DNA from: JAUIAI01 sp041396585
Lineage (GTDB): Bacteria; Pseudomonadota; Gammaproteobacteria; Burkholderiales; Burkholderiaceae_E
Direction of reading: 5' to 3'
NCBI GenBank assembly: GCA_041396585.1
Contig: JAWKYG010000016.1
Span: 1 to 64,000, forward strand
DNA length: 64,000 bases
Below, piece by piece: positions 54,143-63,904 of this stretch. Position 1 is the first letter of the stretch. The number at the start of each line of letters is the position of its first letter. Under the pieces are notes generated by a model. That model had not been told where the DNA came from and searched no databases. It saw only the letters and a program-made list of their open reading frames with translations. A program made the position numbers and the translations under genes.

Positions 54143-55703
54143 TCAGCGCGTCGTGTACGCGCCGGCTGCCGAACCCCCGGCGAAGTTCGCCGCGGCGCTC
54201 GAGCCGCTCGCCCCGCCATGGGGCACGAGCCAGGCCGGGGTGTCCGCTGCGACCCGATAGCGTTGTTCGATCCACGCCCGCAGCTGCGGGAGCTGCCGGC
54301 CAAGCATCTCGTGCGTGTGCGAATCGATATGGATCGCCACCGGAGGATCGTTGCCCCAGTCATCGATCAGGCGTGCGGCCATCTGCGGGCCCTGCAGTTC
54401 CCAGGCCCAGCCGTGGATCGTGCCTGCCATGCGGCGGCCAGACAGCCATTGGATCTGCGGATTGCCAAACACGTAGATCGGGCCCTCGGGCAGCAGCGCA
54501 GCCTGGGCCACTGCCTCGTGGATCGCTGCCGGTCGCGGGTCGACACCGAGCTGGTTGATCCATGCCGGCAGCGCCGGCAACAGGGCGATCAAGATCAGGG
54601 CGATCTGCACGATGGCGCCGCGCCTCGGGTGGATCGCCAGCACATGCAGCCGGGCGGCCGCGTCGAGCCCGAATCCGGCCACGATGCCCAGCGCGGGCGA
54701 GATCAACAGAAAATCGAATGGCCAGCCGGCAAAGCGTTCGCTGGCAATGCCGAGCAGGCCGAAGACCAGCCAGACCATGGTCATGGTGAGCACCGGTGGC
54801 GGAATCGCGCGCCCGGGTTGCCGATCACGGCGTTGACCGATCACGACATGCAGCGCCAGTCCGCCGCCGGCCAGCAGCAGCAGGCCGATATGATGGTCGA
54901 CATACCAGCGCATTGCGTCAGGCAGATGCGCGGCGGTGGCACCTGGCCGGATCGCGTCGGCCTGATCGCGCCAATCGGTCAGGGTATGCCAGGCCTCGGC
55001 GGCCGAGCCGCTCGCCCAGAGCCAGAGCAGGGCCAGCCCGATGCCGATCAGCATGCCGGTGAAAGCCGTCCGCGCATCGGGCGCGGGTCAGCAGCGCCAT
55101 CGCAATGGCCGGCGCGATCGCGCTCAGCTTGATCGTCATGGCCAGCGCGAGCGCGATGCCGCCAAGCAGTGCGCCATGGCCGCGCGCCGTGGTCAGGCCC
55201 ACGAGACCCAGCGCGAGCGCGAAGCCGGCGAACAGTGCCGGCTGTGACTGGTGCCAGAAGCCGGCCGCGAGGTAGTAGGGCGCCACCGACAACAACATGG
55301 CGGCGGCCGCGGCGAGGCGATCATCGAGCACATTGCGCATGCGCTGACCGATCGCCCAGGCGGTGGGCAACGCCCAGAGCACTGCCCAGGCGTGAATCGC
55401 CCACTCCGCGGGCCCGAACAGCAGGCGCGCCAGCGCATGGTGCCAATAGACCCCCGGGCTCTTCAGATCCCACCAGTCCCGATAGAGCGCGTCGCCCTCG
55501 AGCAGGCGTCCCGCGCCGAAGTGAAACAGCGCGGTGTCACCGTTCAGCGGCGAGCCGAGCGAGACCATGCCCAGGGCGGCAATTGCCAACAATGCCAGCC
55601 ATGCCCAGGGTAAGCCCCCCGGGCGGGCCGCGCGCGCGGCCATCGGCGCGCGTGGCTCGCCCCCGTTGACAGATGGGCTTGGCCGGGAGGCGTCCGCGCT
55701 CAT
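54143..55703 (-). CDS. GT39-type membrane glycosyltransferase, frameshifted as sequenced
   Basis: About 519 aa if corrected. The N-terminal luminal motif is GSPLNGDTALFHFGAGRLLE with DWWDLKSPGVYWHHALARLL, as in ArnT/PMT-type (GT-C) enzymes that use lipid-linked sugars; many membrane helices follow. Near 55073-55081 the frame changes: ACCCGCGCCC for ACCGCGCCC (one extra C), after which LTAPDARTAFTGMLIGIG continues. The soluble C-terminal end contains IYVFGNPQIQWLSGRRMAGT. It is last in the MBOAT operon, overlapping the ligase as ATGA, so it may place the sugar that is then acylated or work on the same polymer. Confidence 0.75.
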
Positions 55704-57657
55704 GTGCGCGCCTCGGGAGCTGAGGCCAGCGTAGCGATCGCGGCCAGCGCCTGCGGGTTACGCAAGGCCTCGGGGCTGGCCGGCGCCCGCCCGGCCAGTG
55801 CGGCGCGCACCGCCGCCTCGGCAAGCTTGCCGCTGTGCGTGACCGGCAATGCCTCGAGCGCATGAATCGCGGCCGGCACATGCAGGCTCGAGCAGGCATC
55901 GCGGATCGTGCGCTTGATACGCAGGATCAGCGGCCGATCCAGTACGACGTCGTCATCGAGTACCACCAGCAGCACGATTCTCTCGCCGCCCGGATCGGCT
56001 GGATCCGGCTGGGCCGCGGCCATCGCCTCACGCAGTTGTGGCAACTGCAGGGCGGCCGCCTGGACCTCGGCCGGCCCGATGCGCACCCCGCGGATGTTCA
56101 TCACGCCATCGCTGCGCCCGAGAATCCGGATCGAGCCACCCGCCCGGATCGCTGCGCGATCGCCGTGCGTCCAGAAACCTGGATTGGCATCGTAGTAGCT
56201 GGCCCGAAGGCGGGCATCGTCGGCATCGCCCCAGATCGCCACCGGGCGCGAAGGGAAGGCACCGGCGCAGAGCAGCTCGCCTTCGCCCAGGCTGGCGATG
56301 CCCTCGTCGGTGCGCACCCGCAAAGCCATCCCCAGACCCGGGCCGGTGCTGTCGCCGTGGACGGCGGGCATCATCGGATGCCCGAGCACGAAGCAGCCGA
56401 CGATGTCTGTGCCGCCCGAGATCGATTCGATGCGCGCCCCGCCGAACGCCCGCTCGATCCAGTCGAACTGACGCTCGTGCAGCACAGAGCCGGTGGACAG
56501 GATCGTGTGCAGGGCGTGCAGGTCGAAGCGGCTCGCCGGTTCATTGCCGAGATGCTCGAGCATCTGGAAATAGGCCGGGCCGGCGCCGAATACGGTGATC
56601 GACTGCTGCGCAAGCACCCGCGGCAGCGCATCCGCATCCGGATAGGACACCGATCCGTCATAAAACACCAGGGGCATCGCGCTGGCCAGCGCGCTGACTG
56701 CCCAGTTCCACATCATCCAGCCGCAGCTGGTGATGAACAACATCCGCTGCGCGGGGCCGTAGTCGCCGTGCAGACGATGCTCCTTCAGGTGCTCGATCAA
56801 GGTCCCGCCGGCGCCATGCACCAGGCACTTGGGCTTGCCGGTGGTGCCCGAGGTGAACAGGATCAGCATCGGCGTATCGAACGGCCGCCTGGCCAGGCTG
56901 TCGAGCGCCAGGGGTTCGCAGGCACTCAGTTCATCGAGTGTGATCACCCGCGCCTGCGTGGCCCACGGGGGCGGCGCCGGGTCTGGGGAGGTGATCGATG
57001 CAGGCGAACGATCAGCCGCACGCTCGGCAACGCCTCGAGCACCGCGCCCAGATGCGCATGCAGATCATGTTGCTGGCCATGATGCCGGTAGGATTCGTCG
57101 ACGAAGATCACGCTGGGCTCGAGCTGGCCAAAGCGCGACAGCACGGCCGGTGGGCCCAGGTCGGGGCCCACCGATGACCAGACCGCGCCCAGCGCCACGG
57201 TGCCCAGGAACGCCTCGATCAGGCCGATGCTGTTGTGGCCGATCGCGACCACGCGCTCGCCGGCGCGCAGACCCGCGGCATCGAGCCCGGCGGCAACGCG
57301 CATCGCCCGATCACGCAAGGCCGCGCGCGAGCAGTCTTCCTGCCCACCGAGCTCATTGACCACCGTAAGCGCGCTTGCCTGCTCGATCTCGGCGCTCGCC
57401 GGCCAAAGCAGCCATTGCGCGGGGTTGAGTTGCAGCTGTGGGAAAAACCGGGTCTCGCGCACGCCACTGCCCGCGCAGGCAGGATGCGGCTGGCCATCGA
57501 AAGGCATCCCGAATGCCTCAAGCGCATGGCGCCAGAACAATTCCGGCTCGCGGCAGCTGAACTCGTGAAAGGCCGCAGCATCCGGGAAGTGTCGGCCGGT
57601 GGCTGCCTCGATGCGTTGCACCAGGGCGTGCAGCTGGCTCATGGCGCCACCATTCAT
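55700..57657 (-). CDS. Acetoacetyl-CoA-synthetase-like AMP-forming ligase, frameshifted as sequenced
   Basis: About 652 aa if one base is restored, the normal AACS size. N-terminal part: FPDAAAFHEFSCREPELFWR, SALTVVNELGGQEDCSRAAL. The shift is in a GGGG run (plus strand 56985-56988), one base short; then PDPAPPPWATQARVITLDEL follows. Adenylation motifs: ILFTSGTTGKPKCLVHGAGG, CGWMMWNWAVSALASAMPLV, ESISGGTDIVGCFV, and the C-terminal Lys motif LPVTHSGKLAEAAVRA. It activates a carboxylic acid as an adenylate. ATGA overlaps join it to the ACP gene before and the GT39 gene after, so loading an acyl group on that ACP is the likely task (inference). Confidence 0.85.
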
Positions 57658-57937
57658 GCGGCCAGCGAGAACCCGGGCAGGGCCGAAACGTGGCGCACGA
57701 TCTTGCCCAGGCTGTCGAAATTCTCCGGGGTCAGATGCCGGGGTCGAGTCGCACGCCGCAACTGTTCTCCAGATGCAGGATCAGCTTCACGAAGCCGAGG
57801 CTGTCGAGGATGCCGTTGCCGAGGAAAGAACGCTCATCATCGCCGATCAGGGCCTCGGCCTCTCCGAAGTGGATCTCGTCATCGAGCCAGTCGATGACCA
57901 GGGTTCGCAGGGCAAGCTGAGCGTCGGTATAAGTCAC
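57654..57937 (-). CDS. Acyl/peptidyl carrier protein (DltC-like), frameshifted as sequenced
   Basis: About 94 aa if one base is restored. The phosphopantetheine site is Ser46 in LGNGILDSLGFVKLILHLE. As sequenced the frame ends in CGVRLDPGI; inserting one base at about 57736 gives DPGDLTPENFDSLGKIVRHV and a stop whose bases overlap the ligase ATG (ATGA). Thus the corrected reading makes the operon coupled and the protein full-length. The start is GTG at 57937 (TYTDAQLALRTLVIDWLDDE). It would carry the acyl group from the ligase to the MBOAT. Confidence 0.82.
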
Positions 57938-57988
57938 GGCAGGATCCTAGTTTCGCAGGGCGAGCTGAGCGTCGGTATAAGTCACGAC
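57901..57988 (-). repeat. Tandem partial duplication covering the carrier-protein start
   Basis: TTCGCAGGGCAAGCTGAGCG...AAGTCACGG at 57903-57939 recurs with minor changes at 57953-57989, a 50-bp period. On the minus strand the upstream copy forms GTG ACT TAT ACC GAC ... CGA AAC TAG, a 12-codon decoy of the ACP start. Confidence 0.9.
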
Positions 57989-57989
57989 A

Positions 57990-59437
57990 CTAGAACTGCT
58001 GGTAGATGAAGGTGCCCGGGCCGATCGGCATCGAGATCAGCAGGAATGCGATCAGCAGGCCATAGGCAACCCCGCGGATCGGCGCCGGCAGCGCGAAGAA
58101 GACCTCGGCCCCCGTCGCAGCCCCGGCAGTCCGAGCAGATGATGCGCAAACAGAAAGGCGATAGCGAGCAGCATCGATGGCGACAGTTGCGGCCCGAATT
58201 CGCCCGGCGACGAAAACAGCGCCATGAAGAACGCGCCGGCCGAGCCGATGTCGGGCGAGCGAAACGGCACCAGGCAGAGGATGAAAAAGCCGATCGTCAA
58301 TGCCCAGGCGACGGCTCGGTATGGCAGGCTGCGACGCCAACTGACGAAGCGGCGATCGCGGCGGCACCAGCGCTTGTAGCGCTCATCCCAAACCGTGTGC
58401 GCCACCATGCCCAGACCATGGAGCAGACCCCAGACGATGAAGGTCCAGTTCGCGCCGTGCCAGAGGCCGGAGGCCAGGAAGGTCAGCATCAGGGCCAGCA
58501 GGATGCGGCCGCGAAACCAGCCGGTACTCGTGATCAGAGGCGTGAAGATGTAGTCGAACAACCAGCGATTGAGCGTGATGTGCCAGCGGCGCCAGAACTC
58601 GGGCAGGCTGGTGCTCAGGAACGGGCGGTCGAAGTTGATCGGCAGCCGCAGGCCGAACGCCAGTGCGACCCCGATCGCCATCAGCGAATAGCCCGCGAAA
58701 TCGGCAAACACCTGCAAGGCGAAGCCGATCACCGCGGCCCAGTGGGCCAGACGGTTGTGATGCTCCGGGTCAGCGAAGACCGGGTCGACCAGCGCCTCGC
58801 CGATAGCGGCGCCGGCCCAGGCCTGCATCGTCAGACCAAGCAGATAGGCGAACGCGGCCTGGGCCACGAGCTCCGCACTCAGCTTGCGGTCCGCGGCCAG
58901 CTGCGGCAGCAGTTCATGGCCGCGCGCGATCGGCCCCGCGCCAAGCTGCGGGAAAAAGCATGCGAACACCGCGAAATCCAGCCAGTGCCCGGCGGGTGCG
59001 CGGCGACGCCAGAACAGATCCAGCATATAGCCGACCCGCTGCAAGGTGAAATACGAGATGCCCAGCGGCAGGATCAGGCCCAGGGTCTGAAACGAAGGCG
59101 ACAGGCCGATGGCGCGCGCCAGGGCCACGAACTCGCCGATGAAGAAGTCGCCGTACTTGAAAAAGGCCAGAGCGCCGAGACTGAAGCCGAGGCTGACGGT
59201 CAGTGCGGTGCGGCGTGCGCCCGTCGAATCCGATCGTGTGAGGACCCGCGCGCAGGCAAGATCGATTGCTGTGCCGGCGATCACCAGAGCGAGCAGCGGC
59301 CAGTGCCAGCTTGCATAGAACAGATAGCCGGCCAGCAACAGCAGCGCATTGCGCATGCGCGCGCCCCGTGCCAGGCCCCAGTACAGCAGCAGCAATACCG
59401 GCAGAAAGAACACGAACTCGATGTCGACGATGCTCAT
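57990..59437 (-). CDS. MBOAT-family O-acyltransferase (AlgI/DltB-like), frameshifted as sequenced
   Basis: About 482 aa if one base is restored; about 10-11 membrane helices. Family motifs: GISYFTLQRVGYMLDLFWRR, QVFADFAGYSLMAIGVALAF, EFWRRWHITLNRWLFDYIF and the catalytic His in LASGLWHGANWTFIVWGLLH. Near 58109-58113 a five-C run is one base short; with the base added the end is AEVFFALPAPIRGVAYGLLI and MPIGPGTFIYQQF, a normal MBOAT tail. MBOATs of this branch move an acyl group across the inner membrane to a cell-envelope polymer. TGATG overlap with the SGNH gene; the ACP gene follows 52 bp later. Confidence 0.9.
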
Positions 59438-60525
59438 CAGTGCGAGCGCCTCTGTACCGGTTGATGCGGTGTTGCGTCTTCCGGGCCCAGCAGGAATGCG
59501 AACGGGCCGGCCAGCGCCCAGTCGGCGAACTTGCGGTTGCCCTCGGCATTCACATGGTCGTAGTCGGCCATGAAATCATCGTCACCGAGCGGGGTGGAGA
59601 AGCTGAGGTCGTGCAGACGGATACCGCGACCGGCAATGGCCTGTTCGATACGCGCGCGAAACAGCGGAAAGGTATGCTCACGCGCAAACGGGGTCACGGT
59701 GGCCGGTCGGCGCGGAAACAGCACCAGGTGCATCTCGAGCCCGCGTTGGCGGGCGAACTCGATGATCGCCTGCAGGGCGCGCATCTGTTGATCGGCCCCC
59801 TGGCAGTGCGCGCCGTCATCGGTCATTTCGCGCCAGCCCGCCAGGAAGCTAGCCTCTTCGGCCTCGCTGCGTCCCGCAGGCGCGTCCAGGCCGCGCGCCC
59901 TGGCCAGCAGATGGGCGCGAATGCCCGGGAAGCTGCGATCGAGCACCAGCCGTGAGAAGCCGAGCCATTCGCGCAGGCGCCGGCGCAGGTAGTCGCGATT
60001 GAACGAGGTCACGCCCTCGGCCAGCACATCGTCGCGGTACGTGGGCCAGTCCCAGGCGCGCGAGGGCAGGTTCGGATGGCGCTTGTCGGGATGGTCGCAA
60101 CTGTCCCACCATTCGGTGAGCAGGATCAGCCGGCGCAGCCGCCCGTGGCCCGGAGCGCGACCGCCATCGGGGCCATCGATCAGCGGTGCTACCCGGTGTT
60201 CGAGCAACCAACGATAGGGCTCGAGCTTGCCCAGCTCCAATGGCACCGCCACCAGCGGCATTGTCTGGCCCGTGCGTTGCGCCAGCACCTGGCCAAGCAC
60301 ATGGAAGGTGCGCGCGTGGCTGGAACCGATCACAAGGGTATAGGGGTCGCTCGCGGCCAGGTCGCGCAGGCCGTCGCTGACCTCGCGCAGGCGCGGATCG
60401 GGCGCGATCTGGCGGACACCGATTTCAACCATGGCCAGGGTCGCCAGGGCGAACAGGAACACGGTCAGGATCGACTTGGTCGTGGCGCGGCTTTGACGGG
60501 GAATGGGCTTATCGGGCACGGGCAT
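59437..60525 (-). CDS. Membrane-anchored SGNH-hydrolase-like protein (AlgJ/DltD-like role)
   Basis: A 362-aa protein with an N-terminal anchor (TKSILTVFLFALATLAMVEI) and a periplasmic domain. SGNH-like blocks: the Ser in LVIGSSHARTFHVLG (block I) and DxxH in ADYDHVNAEGNRKFADW (block V). The segment RRLILLTEWWDSCDHPDKRH follows. It would take the acyl group from the MBOAT or hydrolyse it, as AlgJ/AlgX or DltD do. First gene of the operon. Start ATG 60525 assumed. Confidence 0.82.
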   Translation of the reverse strand: MPVPDKPIPRQSRATTKSILTVFLFALATLAMVEIGVRQIAPDPRLREVSDGLRDLAASDPYTLVIGSSHARTFHVLGQVLAQRTGQTMPLVAVPLELGKLEPYRWLLEHRVAPLIDGPDGGRAPGHGRLRRLILLTEWWDSCDHPDKRHPNLPSRAWDWPTYRDDVLAEGVTSFNRDYLRRRLREWLGFSRLVLDRSFPGIRAHLLARARGLDAPAGRSEAEEASFLAGWREMTDDGAHCQGADQQMRALQAIIEFARQRGLEMHLVLFPRRPATVTPFAREHTFPLFRARIEQAIAGRGIRLHDLSFSTPLGDDDFMADYDHVNAEGNRKFADWALAGPFAFLLGPEDATPHQPVQRRSH

Positions 60526-60615
60526 GACATACAGCGCCGTTGCCGGCGCATGCAGTGTCGGTTCAGGGCTAGCAGGATTGCCGACGATTCTGACATCCGC
60601 ATCGCGCCATGGCTG

Positions 60616-61932
60616 TCAACTAGTTGGCTTTTGGCCGGGATGGATCCAGCCCTGGTCGAGCCAGTCCACCAGCACTTCGGACACATCCGGGTCCTGCAGC
60701 AGTTCACGCAATTGCGGGCGCGGCAGCTGGCGCCGATCGGCCAGTTCGGCCAGCAGCGCCGATGTACGGCCGGCGCAGACGAAGGAGTCGCCGTTGATGA
60801 ACAAGGTGTCTTCGAGGTAGGCCATGCGCGTGCGCCGATCGAGCACGATGCCTTCGATCGCGGCGCGCTCTGCCAGGGAGTCGATTTTCGCGGGTGTGGG
60901 TAGGGCGAATGCCGTACCCGGCTTGGGTTCGGTAAGCATGCGCCCGATGAAATCGACCATCGCCTCGCGCTCCGGGCGCCAGCGGGCGAGGGTCTCGGTC
61001 AGGGTACGAATCAGACCAGGCGATAGTGCCGCGGGCCGATCCTGCCAGTGCCGCATCTCGGCCGCGTTCAGCCGGTCCGGCAGCGGCTGACCCTCCGGAT
61101 CGTCCGGTTCGGGGGTTTGCTCGAGCAACTGATCGACCTGGTCCTGCAGGAATGAGCCGAGCAGCTCGTGCGCACTTGGCGCGCGAAAGCCGACCGATGC
61201 GGTCACGCAGTCCGGGCCCACGGCAATCCCGTCATGGCCCCAGCCCGGCGGCAGATAGAGCATGTCGCCGGGCTCGAGAAGCATCTCTTCCCGCGCCTCG
61301 AACTCGGCCAGCACGCGCAAGGGCTGACCGCTTTGCCAGTGCGGTGGGCCGGGCGGGGCGATCCGCCAGCGGCGCTTGCCATGCATCTGGATCAGAAACA
61401 CGTCGTAGGAATCGACGTGCGGGCCGACGCCGCCGCCGTCTCCGGCCAGGCTGGCCATGATGTCGTCGAGGCGGACATCGGCGACGAAGCGGAATCGCTC
61501 GCGCAGACGCGCCACGACCTCGGAGTGCAGATCGACACCCTGTACCAGCAGCGTCCACTGGCGCGCGTTGGCCACGGGTTGCCGGCCAAGGACGATCGGG
61601 CCCTGTTCGAGCCGGTAGCGTCGGCCTCGGCGGGACACGAGCCGTGACTCCACGGCCGGATCGGCCGCCAGCGCACGCAGCGCCGCCGGTGCCAACGCCT
61701 CGACGAGGCCGGGCGCCCGGCAGACATCGGTGCCACGCAGCAGCGCCGGTCGCCGCTGCCAGCACATCTGCATGAACCTGGCGGCGCTCGCCGGATCGCG
61801 CAGAGGATCGGGCGCATCGACTGCGGCGACGCTGGAAGCGGGGTCGAAGGGTTTGCGGGATTTCAAGGACGCTCTTCCATGACTACGGACACGATGCTCG
61901 GGAAACCGGCGCACGATGTTGATTGCGAGCAT
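60616..61932 (-). CDS. JmjC-type cupin ribosomal oxygenase (RoxA/YcfD-like)
   Basis: A 438-aa (or 416-aa) 2-oxoglutarate/Fe(II) hydroxylase of the family that hydroxylates an arginine on ribosomal protein uL16. The iron facial triad is the HxD in GVGPHVDSYDVFLIQMHG and the His in YLPPGWGHDGIAVG; GKRRWRIAPP holds a 2-OG ligand. The winged-helix-like C-terminus ends with VSEVLVDWLDQGWIHPG. Two starts are possible: ATG 61932, or TTG 61866 with GGAAG 7 nt upstream overlapping a small upstream gene (TTGA). Confidence 0.9.
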   Translation of the reverse strand: MLAINIVRRFPEHRVRSHGRASLKSRKPFDPASSVAAVDAPDPLRDPASAARFMQMCWQRRPALLRGTDVCRAPGLVEALAPAALRALAADPAVESRLVSRRGRRYRLEQGPIVLGRQPVANARQWTLLVQGVDLHSEVVARLRERFRFVADVRLDDIMASLAGDGGGVGPHVDSYDVFLIQMHGKRRWRIAPPGPPHWQSGQPLRVLAEFEAREEMLLEPGDMLYLPPGWGHDGIAVGPDCVTASVGFRAPSAHELLGSFLQDQVDQLLEQTPEPDDPEGQPLPDRLNAAEMRHWQDRPAALSPGLIRTLTETLARWRPEREAMVDFIGRMLTEPKPGTAFALPTPAKIDSLAERAAIEGIVLDRRTRMAYLEDTLFINGDSFVCAGRTSALLAELADRRQLPRPQLRELLQDPDVSEVLVDWLDQGWIHPGQKPTS

Positions 61933-62072
61933 TCAACGCCACCCAATATGGTGCCGTCATCGGGTGCGCGGCTTCGCAGCCGATAGCGCATTGTTTCACG
62001 ATCCAATCGCTCGACTGTCACTGAGAACATCCATATCGTGAAGTCGTGGAAGAACGAGGCGAGTCTGATCAT
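61863..62072 (-). CDS. Possible small conserved-looking protein before the cupin gene
   Basis: A 69-aa frame from ATG 62072 reads IRLASFFHDFTIWMFSVTVE and then RLDRETMRYRLRSRAPDDG, ending in VVMEERP with a stop that overlaps a TTG start for the cupin gene (TTGA). The overlap and a GGAAG signal suggest coupling, but no family is recognised and the alternative cupin start (ATG 61932) overlaps it in another frame. The remaining 62073-62291 contains no gene I can support. Confidence 0.3.
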   Translation of the reverse strand: MIRLASFFHDFTIWMFSVTVERLDRETMRYRLRSRAPDDGTILGGVECSQSTSCAGFPSIVSVVMEERP

Positions 62073-62291
62073 CGCAGTGTGTGGCCTGCGCGCCAAGCTG
62101 ATCGGGGTCGTCGGTGGCGTGCGCGACGTGACCGAGTCGATGACCGACATCAGCCGGCTAGATTCCATTGCTCGAGCAGCGCTCGTCGCATGTGCCGCCT
62201 GCCGGTACGATATCGCGTGTGGGTTCGTGTGCCGCCAGGTGCCTCGGGCCGGATGTCGGCCGAGACCGATGACACCGGATGACGTGATCAA

Positions 62292-62798
62292 ATGAATGAC
62301 TTCGAAGACGATGAAGCGGCCAAGGAGCAGGCTCGAATCTGTAACGGCCTCTGGGTGACCGTGCACTATCGGTTGTTCGATGCGCAGGGCGAGCCGCTCG
62401 AAGAGCAGACCCGCGAGCTGACCTATCTGCACGGCGGCTTCGGCGCAATCCTGCCGAAGCTCGAAGAGGTGCTCGATGGCAGGGCCGCGGGAGAATCGGT
62501 CTCAGTCAGGCTGGAGCCCGACGATGCGTTCGGCGACTATGACGCCGGGCGCCTGATGATCGTGCCACGCGAGCGCTTTCCGGGCGAACTCGAGCCCGGC
62601 ATGGTGTTTGAGGGGATTCCCGGCGCAGAGCCCGACGGCGAACTCTACACGGTGACCGACATCGCACAGGGCCAGGTGGTGCTCGATGGCAATCATCCCC
62701 TGGCCGGTATCGGTGTGCGATTCGATATCGACGTGGTAAGCATGCGCGCGGCCAGCGAAGACGAGATCGCCGCCGAGCGGCTGGCCCGCGGGGATTGA
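62292..62798 (+). CDS. FKBP-type peptidyl-prolyl isomerase, SlyD-like
   Basis: A 168-aa protein of the SlyD/FkpB class. Residues 15-100: NGLWVTVHYRLFDAQGEPLE, LTYLHGGFGAILPKLEEVLD, LEPDDAFGDYDAGRL, the FKBP core with the inserted flap (VTDIAQGQVVLDGNHPLAGI). No His-rich tail, unlike E. coli SlyD. It speeds proline isomerisation and aids folding in the cytosol. Its place between the cupin gene and mutS is common in betaproteobacteria. Confidence 0.92.
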   Translation: MNDFEDDEAAKEQARICNGLWVTVHYRLFDAQGEPLEEQTRELTYLHGGFGAILPKLEEVLDGRAAGESVSVRLEPDDAFGDYDAGRLMIVPRERFPGELEPGMVFEGIPGAEPDGELYTVTDIAQGQVVLDGNHPLAGIGVRFDIDVVSMRAASEDEIAAERLARGD

Positions 62799-62842
62799 GT
62801 CTTGCGCATGATTGGCGCGCCGGACAGCCATCTCCGGCCGGC

Positions 62843-63904
62843 TCAGATCGCCTTGGGCTGCACCTGGATCAGCGGCGCTTCATCGCCCACGGCCGCCACG
62901 GAGATCAGCAGGTAGTGCCGGCTCCAGGGCGAGCCATAGGTCTGCACATGGCGGAAACGGCCCATGCGCTCCTGAACGGCTGCCAGGGGCACGTCGAATT
63001 CGGCTGCGGCCACCGCCGCGAACGGGCCATACCACCACGGGCGGTCGTGGATCACCACATGCTGATCGCCGTTCATCAGCATGACATCGCCATCGAAGCG
63101 GCAGATCACCTGCCAGATCAACGCCCGAATCCAGCCGTAAGGATTGTTCTCGTCCAGGACATCGGCGTTCAGATCGCGTGCATTCAATTGCTCGAGGCTG
63201 ATCGCCGCATGCAAGGCGATCACCAGGACCGGCAGCTTCGCTGTCTGCGCGCGCGCCATTGCTTCGAGCAGCCATTGCCTGACCGCGGCGGCGCGTGCGC
63301 GATGGGCTCGTTCGGGGATGCTCGTGGTCAGGCCGTTCTTGCTGCCGACCACGTTCAGGGTGACGAATTGGGCCGGCCCGGCCTGCCAGCGCTGATGTTC
63401 GGGCCAGATCTGACCCGCGACGGACTGGCGCTCGAGCCCTGGCGGCTCGAGAAACCGGCCCGGACGATAGGCGAGCGCGCGCAGCCTGGCAAGGCGCTCC
63501 AGGGGATCGAAGCTGCCGGCAAAGATCCGATGGCAGTCGGTCCACTCATTGTCGCCGGGCACGAACACCATCGGCTTATCGGTGCTGGCGAGCGTGAACA
63601 GGTGATGCTCGAGCACAGCATCCTCGCAGGACTCGATGCCCGATTTGATGTCGCCCACGTGAATCAGGAACTCGGCCTCGGCGGCCGCGACCGGCAGCAG
63701 TCGTCTGAGATCCTGACCCTCCGCCAGGTCATAGGAGGTGTCGCCAAGCAGCGCGAACTCGACCGATCGCGCGCTGCTTCGGGGCGATGTCGGCCCGGAG
63801 CGGGCCGCCTGCGCGCGTGCCCGGCCGCCGATGCCCGCCATCGCGCAGCCGGTCAGCAGGCCGAGCCCGGCGCGATGGAATCGTCGGCGCGACGCGAGGC
63901 TCAC
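62843..63904 (-). CDS. Exported metallophosphoesterase
   Basis: A 353-aa protein starting at GTG 63904 with a Tat-like signal (SLASRRRFHRAGLGLLTGCA). Calcineurin-type residues: EFALLGDTSYD, FLIHVGDIKSG, VFVPGDNEWTD, LPVLVIALHAAI and MLMNGDQHVVIHD. Close to family of uncharacterised secreted phosphatases. GTGA overlap with the mutS stop shows co-transcription. Confidence 0.85.
   Translation of the reverse strand: MSLASRRRFHRAGLGLLTGCAMAGIGGRARAQAARSGPTSPRSSARSVEFALLGDTSYDLAEGQDLRRLLPVAAAEAEFLIHVGDIKSGIESCEDAVLEHHLFTLASTDKPMVFVPGDNEWTDCHRIFAGSFDPLERLARLRALAYRPGRFLEPPGLERQSVAGQIWPEHQRWQAGPAQFVTLNVVGSKNGLTTSIPERAHRARAAAVRQWLLEAMARAQTAKLPVLVIALHAAISLEQLNARDLNADVLDENNPYGWIRALIWQVICRFDGDVMLMNGDQHVVIHDRPWWYGPFAAVAAAEFDVPLAAVQERMGRFRHVQTYGSPWSRHYLLISVAAVGDEAPLIQVQPKAI

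Noticed and set aside
62073..62291. Possible tRNA or small gene before the FKBP gene
   Set aside because: A GGTTCG-like stretch was checked but no cloverleaf could be drawn and no frame looks coding.
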